Shown: positions 59,298 through 64,000 of the stretch, piece by piece
Position numbering within the stretch: position 1 is the stretch's first letter
How the letters are laid out: each line of letters begins with the position of its first letter
NCBI GenBank assembly: GCA_023374025.1
Contig: SIJG01000004.1
Coordinates: 1,175,226 to 1,239,225, forward strand
Length of the DNA stretch: 64,000 bases
Direction: 5' to 3'
From: Heterodera schachtii
Lineage: Eukaryota; Nematoda; Chromadorea; Rhabditida; Heteroderidae
Translations under genes and position numbers: made by a program
Notes under the pieces: model-generated
What the model was told of the DNA's origin: nothing
The model's input: the letters and a program-made list of their open reading frames with translations, nothing else
The model's database searches: none

Positions 59298-62114
59298 TCA
59301 CTGCAAATGTTCGGTAAAACTCGGCTGTTCTCCGTCGTTCTCCAAATTGCGCGCTCGGATCAGAATTTCTCCGTAAGGTGTACGCTGACGCACTTTGACC
59401 ATGCGATGTTTGAGCAAATCTGAAAAACATGGAAAATTAAATTTCAATTTGTATTTTTTTTTGTTTGGATCATATTTATCCTCAAATGAAGATACTCACT
59501 CAAAAGTGCGAAGAATTTCCGGGCGACAACCGCACGAGTAATCGGAAGTCTCTTAGTCTCTCCAAATGATTCGCTTTTGAGCAGCTCTTCAAACGACGCA
59601 ACACCACCACGGTTGAGACGGCTTAACGAAGCATCGACGGGATTAGAACCATGTTTTTTCTGATCATTTTATATCGACTTTTTCAATTAATAGGAAATTG
59701 CAAATAAAGTTTTGGTTGTGAATCGAATTGGTTGATTCATTGTCAGTGGAATATTTTGGTAGGCGGGGGGGGGGGGGGGAGTGAGCTATTCTCAATTTCG
59801 TTGACACCATTCTCTCCCACCTGTACAAATCTCTGGTGTTGTCGTCCACCGACTGTTCGTCCAACGGTCCCAACGAAGAGTGTTCCCTCGTCACCACCGA
59901 CTCCTGCATAAGTTCCGTGTCCGCCACTATTTCGTCCATCGGAAGCAGCTGAGTTCGGTCCAAATCGGCCATAATTTGCTCATTCCCAGGCTGTCCAAAT
60001 GAATAATCTAAAAAAAAGATACCCAATTAGTAAATTGGCCAATTAGTCTAATCGTTTTGACCGGTGATTCGTCGGTTCCCTTCCCCCGTCGTGTCACGGC
60101 GCATTGCCTCCCCTTCCAGCACAGACGACGGACGATGTGCTGTCAGTTCTGCGGTCTGTAGAAGTTCAATGGAATTATGCAGTTTCCGAAACGGTCAATT
60201 CGAATTGTCCATTTTGCTTTGCTTTTGCTCACTTACCCCCTCTTTTTCTTTGTCCGCCGTTTCGACCAATGCCTCGCTCACTGACACTTTCTCTTTCCCT
60301 TGCGTTTCATCGCGTCGCTGCTCTCCGCCTGCGTCCCCAAAACTCTCTTCCACGCGTTGCCGCAGCGGCGTCGGTTCGTCGTTGGAATGCCACGACTGAA
60401 GATCGAATTCCAAACGACGCTTTCGCATATCCTTTAACAAAAGTGGGAAAGATAAGATAGACGAAGAGGGAGATGAACTCAAAAAGGACCGACTTCGAAT
60501 GTCATGGCTTGCGCTTCGTCAAAGGTCAGCGGTCGTTCGCGGTGTTCGGCGCGGACAGTGTCAAACAGCGGAAAAAGTTCGGGATTCAATGCTAAATGAA
60601 TGCGAATTTTGGTTTTAGTGAAAGTACAGCCAAACCTTTGATGTGGTAGGGACGCGGGTCGAGCAGTTGCGAAAGTTTGGGCTCGTCGGGTTGCATGATT
60701 TCCCTGTGCAAGTCGTCGCGCGTGCGCAACAAATCGGCGTAATTGTTAAAACGGTCGATCATTTCTTGCTGAAACGCATTGCGCATTTTCACCTCATTTT
60801 CTTCCGCTCCCTCTCATCTCACATTTCCCAATTGGAGCTGTTCGTCCACCAAAAGGCGCTTCCTTTTCTTCGGATGGGCACTCTTTGGCTGGTGGTCAAT
60901 GTCGGGCAGAGCATCCAATTGGAGGCGCTGAAACGGCGAAATTTGAATGGATTCGGCATGGAAAGCAAACGCACATCGGCAGAATCGGCAACGATATCGA
61001 TGGACTGCTGTTCATCGGTGGACCGTTTTTTGTAGATCGGATCACGCGTCATTTCTAAGGGCAATTCCAATTCGAGATCCTGAAGAATTCAATTATAAAC
61101 CTTAATTAATAAGCCTTGCAATTTAGGCCAACAGCAAAGCGATGGCAAAGTTTAGTGAGTGAAATAGCCTTTCAATGTTGTCGGTAAATGCCAACCTCAA
61201 CGGGCGGTTGCAAAGCGCTTAAATTGGGTGCCACGGTGACCGTCTTGCCCACTTCCTCCATCAGAGTGTCCTCGCCCATCAAAATGCTCATCATCGACAC
61301 CTTCTGCTGACTGCTACGACGAACTCCCTCCGCCGACTCGCCAAACGGCAGCGAATCGTTCGGCTCAGCTACCCAATCGGGCGGGGGCAATGCCGGCTGA
61401 ACCGTCTGGTCCATGAACATGTCGTCCAAGCGGCTGCTCTCATCCATCAGCATCGACTGGTCGTTCACATCGCGAGCAGCAGGAAGTTGCTGGTCCACAT
61501 AAGCACTCTAAAAAATGGAGGACGAATTACAAAGTGCATTGTTAACAAATTGCCTTCCACCGACCGGATCTGCCAAGTCCAACTTTGATGCCTTCCGTGG
61601 CGCCGAAATGCGTCGGCGCTTCGCCCCTTCGTCGTCCTCTTCTTCCATATCCTCTGGCTCCATGCCCCGTGGGACTGCCATCACTGCTTCCACCACTCCG
61701 TCAAGTTCGGCAAGTCGACGCTTACGCCCCGTCGTGGACTTGCGCGGAGTTTTTTCTCGCTTATTTTCCTCCGGAAACCGAGCAAAAGATTTGATGGCTG
61801 TCTCAAGGTCGGCTGAAAATGTACACCGTTTTTTTAATAAACACTAAAGCCAGACTGACTGATTAAATAGTTGACATGCGCTTGGAACACCAAAGTGATT
61901 CCGTACGACAATTGGGCGAGCAGATAAAGCGACATTTTGTCGCGCAATTCCGACTTCAGCAACACACCCGTCGGGATGTAATTTTGCAAATCTTCGCTAA
62001 ATTGGTTTGGGCAATGAATAAAATAACAAATGGGACCTTTTACCATGCTCTTGCAATGTCAATGGAAAGCAATTCGCGCTTGGATACTTTGGCAATACCA
62101 TGGCGGTCATGCAT
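59298..62114 (-). CDS. REC8/RAD21-family kleisin of cohesin (REC8-like)
   Basis: Kleisins close the SMC ring of cohesin; REC8 forms hold sister chromatids in meiosis. The N-terminal helix segment is GIAKVSKRELLSIDIARACE, spliced into DLQNYIPTGVLLKSELRDKM and SLYLLAQLSYGITLVFQAHV plus NYLI. The R-x-S/L-K-R-E and T/A-C-E-D/E-I/L pattern favours REC8 over mitotic RAD21. The middle is acidic and Ser-rich with PEDMEEEDDEGAKRRRISAP and SMMSILMGEDTLMEEVGKTV. A separase-type site was not located. The downstream part has QLLDPRPYHIKG, and the C-terminal winged-helix region has LPITRAVVARKFFALL, DLLKHRMVKVRQRTPYGEIL and a stop TGA at 59298. ATG 62114 lies seven bases after a TTCCCAG acceptor. The usual first ~15 residues (F..A.IWLAAHWD block) are missing or on an unseen exon. 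About 10 exons; borders approximate. Confidence 0.82.
59763..59781. repeat. G homopolymer in kleisin intron
   Basis: An uninterrupted run of about 16 G within GGCGGGG...GAGTGAG, in an intron of the kleisin gene. Similar G runs occur at 15353-15371 and 52115-52127. These tracts are prone to length error. Confidence 0.8.
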
Positions 62115-62838
62115 ATATTTCCTGGGAAGAAAAATTAAGTTAATGAGAGCAGGAAAAACAAATGCTCCGAACGCTTTGAATCCATTAGATTTTTCACAAC
62201 TTTTCTTCTTTCATGATACCAACATTTGACTTTTTGGCTAAGGAAGCTGAATATATTCGTCTAATCTAATGGAATCATAAGTGCATTAGAGCAACAAAAA
62301 AAAAGAATACCATATGACAGCGAAATTGGAATTTTTTGACACCAAAATACTGTAGGAAAAAAACATTTTTTAAGCTTTTCTAAAATGATAATGATTAGTA
62401 GACATCGGCACTTTGAAAAAAACGCCTGGAATTGGATTCAATGTTAGACCTGGCTGGACTAATTTACAATTTTCATATTTGGCCTAGAAAAAACCCAGGT
62501 CCAGGAATTAAGATTTCCATGCTAAACTAGGGGTTAACACTACTGTGCAGAGAAAATTTATGTACATATTTTCAAAAATTGATCGAAGTAAAAACCATCA
62601 AAGAGCGATGAATGAACTAAAAAAAAAAATGACATTTCAACATCATTTATACCATAAATACGCTATCATTGATCAGACAAAAACACATTGGATAATACAC
62701 AATATAACACACAATATGAATATGTCTTTGGAGGCGTACAACAGGACGATTATACAATAATACAGCAATACATGTGCATGGGAAATACGTATTGGAGTTT
62801 CCTTGTCATTAACGGCATAATTCGCGACATCGATTCAC
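62115..62838. other. Intergenic between kleisin and acidic membrane protein
   Basis: AT-rich DNA with no supported gene. It should carry the kleisin promoter and, on the far side, the 3' UTR of the gene at 62839. A CCTGG-type repeat lies at 62427-62512. Confidence 0.4.
62427..62512. repeat. CCTGG-rich dispersed repeat, third copy
   Basis: CGCCTGGAATTGGATTC, AGACCTGGCTGGACTAATTT and GGCCTAGAAAAAACCCAGG-type words, with ACCCAGGTCCAGGAATTAAG at the end. The word CCCAGGTCCA is shared with the long copy at 16046-16352. Confidence 0.6.
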
Positions 62839-63637
62839 TTAAGAACCCTCCGATGAAGATGATGCGTCCTCTGTGGCCTCAGAAGTGGCGTCCGATGTCC
62901 CAGAACTTCCCTCAGAGCCCGATGCTGAAGACGATCCCGAGCCGGAGCCGCTGTCGGAAGTCTCTGTGGTCGATCCTTCGGTCGTTTCCGTGGTCTCCTC
63001 CGTGTCCTCGGTCGTCTCCTCCTTTGTCGCACTTTTCTCCGCTTCCGCTGCCTCCGCGGCGACTTCTTTCGGTTGTTCGTCTGCTGCCGGCGCGTCCTCT
63101 TCCTTCTTCTCTGCGGTTTGGTCGCCACTAAAAAATGGTAAATTTTTATGAGAAAAAAATGATCCTTCGCCTTTGCACTTACCCCTCGTCGTCCTTTTTC
63201 TGCTCTTCTTCGTCTTGTTCCAACGGCACTGTCACGCCCAAAAGAGTTGCTGGAGATTCAATTCGAGGGGCCGTTCTGAAATGGGGGAAAAACATTGTTT
63301 GTTGTTTTGCCAAATCGGCTCTGCCCGTGTTTTACTTCGTCTCTTCGGTTGGTCCCTTCTCCACGTCCGCGTCTCCTTCGCCTTCTCCGTCGTCATCGCC
63401 GGTTCCTTCGCTCTTTGGCTTCATAAACAGCAGGTAGCCGAACGCGCCGACGCCGATGACCAGCGGAATCAGCAAAACGATGCTGAGCATATTAAATTGG
63501 CGTCCTGGTTCTTCTTTGCCATTCTTCTCCTTGTCTTTTGCTGCCAGTGACACATCGAACGCGCAGATGAGCAGCACCAGCACTGAGCACACACAGCGGA
63601 GCGAAAGGAACGGAGTTGGGCTGACGACGCTGTTCAT
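62839..63637 (-). CDS. Signal-anchored membrane protein with long acidic Ser/Thr/Glu tail (227 aa)
   Basis: Three exons (63637-63336, 63275-63183, 63127-62839) close in phase. The N-terminus (PFLSLRCVCSVLVLLICAFD, then VSLA) is a signal peptide. A short charged lumenal segment (AKDKEKNGKEEPGRQFN) precedes one transmembrane helix (MLSIVLLIPLVIGVGAFGYL). The tail begins with KPKSEG, then acidic Asp/Glu/Gly repeats (GTGDDDGEGEGDADVEKGP), PLEQDEEEQKKDDEGGDQTA, Ala/Glu-rich KEVAAEAAEAEKSATK, and a Thr/Ser/Glu run (ETTEDTEETTETTEGS) ending in SSSSEGS with TAA 62839-62841. Topology would be type I with an acidic cytoplasmic tail. No family recognised; the tail is low complexity and may be heavily phosphorylated. 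The gene is divergent from the duplicated TATA promoter at 63790-64000. Confidence 0.74.
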
Positions 63638-63789
63638 CGGTGTGTTGGTGAAGAATTTGCTTGTTTGTCGAGGCCGTTTCTGAATACAAATGGAGGGAAT
63701 GTAAAATGAAGACAAAAAAAAACACGGAAAAAAAGAAAGAAAACTCACAAAAATGTTGCAGCGGGTGCACTTCGAAATGGGCAAATGGT

Positions 63790-64000
63790 AGTAGCGAAGG
63801 TGAAAAGGACGAAAACGCATCCCCTTATATAACAAATGAAATTTGGCAAAAGTTGGATTAAAGAATTGTCGTGGCTGAGATTGTATAAAAGGAGCGGACA
63901 TTCGCATTTTCACTCACTTTCCAATAATAAAATAATCTCAACGACGATAATTGCGCAACGCCTTCAACCCACACATCTTCCGCACACGTCAACTTCGACC
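63790..64000 (+). promoter_or_regulatory. Second copy of the TATA promoter block, gene beyond window
   Basis: About 93% identical by eye to 23881-24093, including TATAAAAGG at 63884-63892, GACATTCGCATTTT, CAATAATAAAATAATCTC and GTCAACTTCGACC. In the first copy the ATG comes 24 bases after the point where this window ends, so a paralogue of the small secreted Lys/Ser-rich gene is expected just outside. Confidence 0.75.

Noticed and set aside
62545..62760. 71-codon plus-strand ORF between the kleisin and acidic membrane protein genes
   Set aside because: AT-rich, no motif, and located in what should be 5'/3' flanking DNA of the two minus-strand genes.
62835..63128. Minus-strand Arg-rich ORF resembling a basic protein
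   Set aside because: It is a frame-shifted reading of the acidic tail exon; only the acidic frame agrees with the upstream exon phases and ends at a natural stop.

Overview
The window is nuclear DNA of a eukaryote, most likely a nematode and probably a tylenchid plant parasite such as a cyst nematode; this assignment is inference. Genes are split by short GT...AG introns (many 40-100 bp) with TTTCAG-like acceptors. Several start codons lie just behind an isolated acceptor, as expected for spliced-leader trans-splicing. Closely spaced same-strand genes look like operons. The clearest orthologues are animal genes: a beta-thymosin repeat protein, EBAX-1/ZSWIM8, COP9 subunit CSN6, an ABCA transporter and a REC8-type kleisin. 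There are no prokaryotic operons, CRISPR arrays or rRNA genes, and I found no convincing tRNA.

Layout. 0.3-1.8 kb (+): a novel single-pass membrane protein. 2.3-5.4 kb (-): long-chain acyl-CoA synthetase. 6.5-15.1 kb (-): full-size ABCA transporter. 15-16.4 kb: low-complexity DNA. 16.4-19.3 kb (+): two unrecognised genes. 19.6 kb (-): tiny secreted peptide precursor. 20.7-23.4 kb (-): two unrecognised genes, possibly an operon. 23.6-25.3 kb: a repeat-rich island holding a 56-residue secreted Lys/Ser-rich protein behind a TATA promoter. 25.7-26.5 kb (+): small membrane protein. 27.2-27.9 kb (+): beta-thymosin. 28.5-33.3 kb (-): SOL/calpain-15-type protease with a decayed Ty3/gypsy fragment in an intron. 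33.75-38.8 kb (+): hnRNP U-like protein (SAP, SPRY, P-loop kinase fold). 39.4-47.8 kb (-): EBAX-1/ZSWIM8. 48.7-51.3 kb (+): basic/coiled nuclear-type protein. 51.6-57.6 kb (+): CSN6, mitochondrial intermediate peptidase and a 124-residue membrane protein in close tandem. 58.0-58.9 kb (+): secreted disulfide-rich repeat protein. 59.3-62.1 kb (-): REC8-like cohesin kleisin. 62.8-63.6 kb (-): signal-anchored protein with an acidic tail. 63.8-64 kb: a second copy of the TATA promoter seen at 23.9 kb, cut by the window end.

Most genes are housekeeping: lipid activation and transport, cytoskeleton, protein turnover, RNA binding, mitochondrial import processing and meiotic cohesion. The accessory content sits between them. 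It comprises a fold-back transposon family with one complete and two partial copies, a CCTGG-rich dispersed repeat with three copies, the gypsy relic with a near-perfect hairpin at its edge, and the duplicated promoter block that seems to belong to a small secreted-protein family. Exon boundaries were worked out by eye. Where phases close exactly (336-1830, 24117-24353, 27193-27863, 51622-53103, 56988-57625, 62839-63637) the models are strong; for the larger genes only the overall span and the recognised domains are secure.
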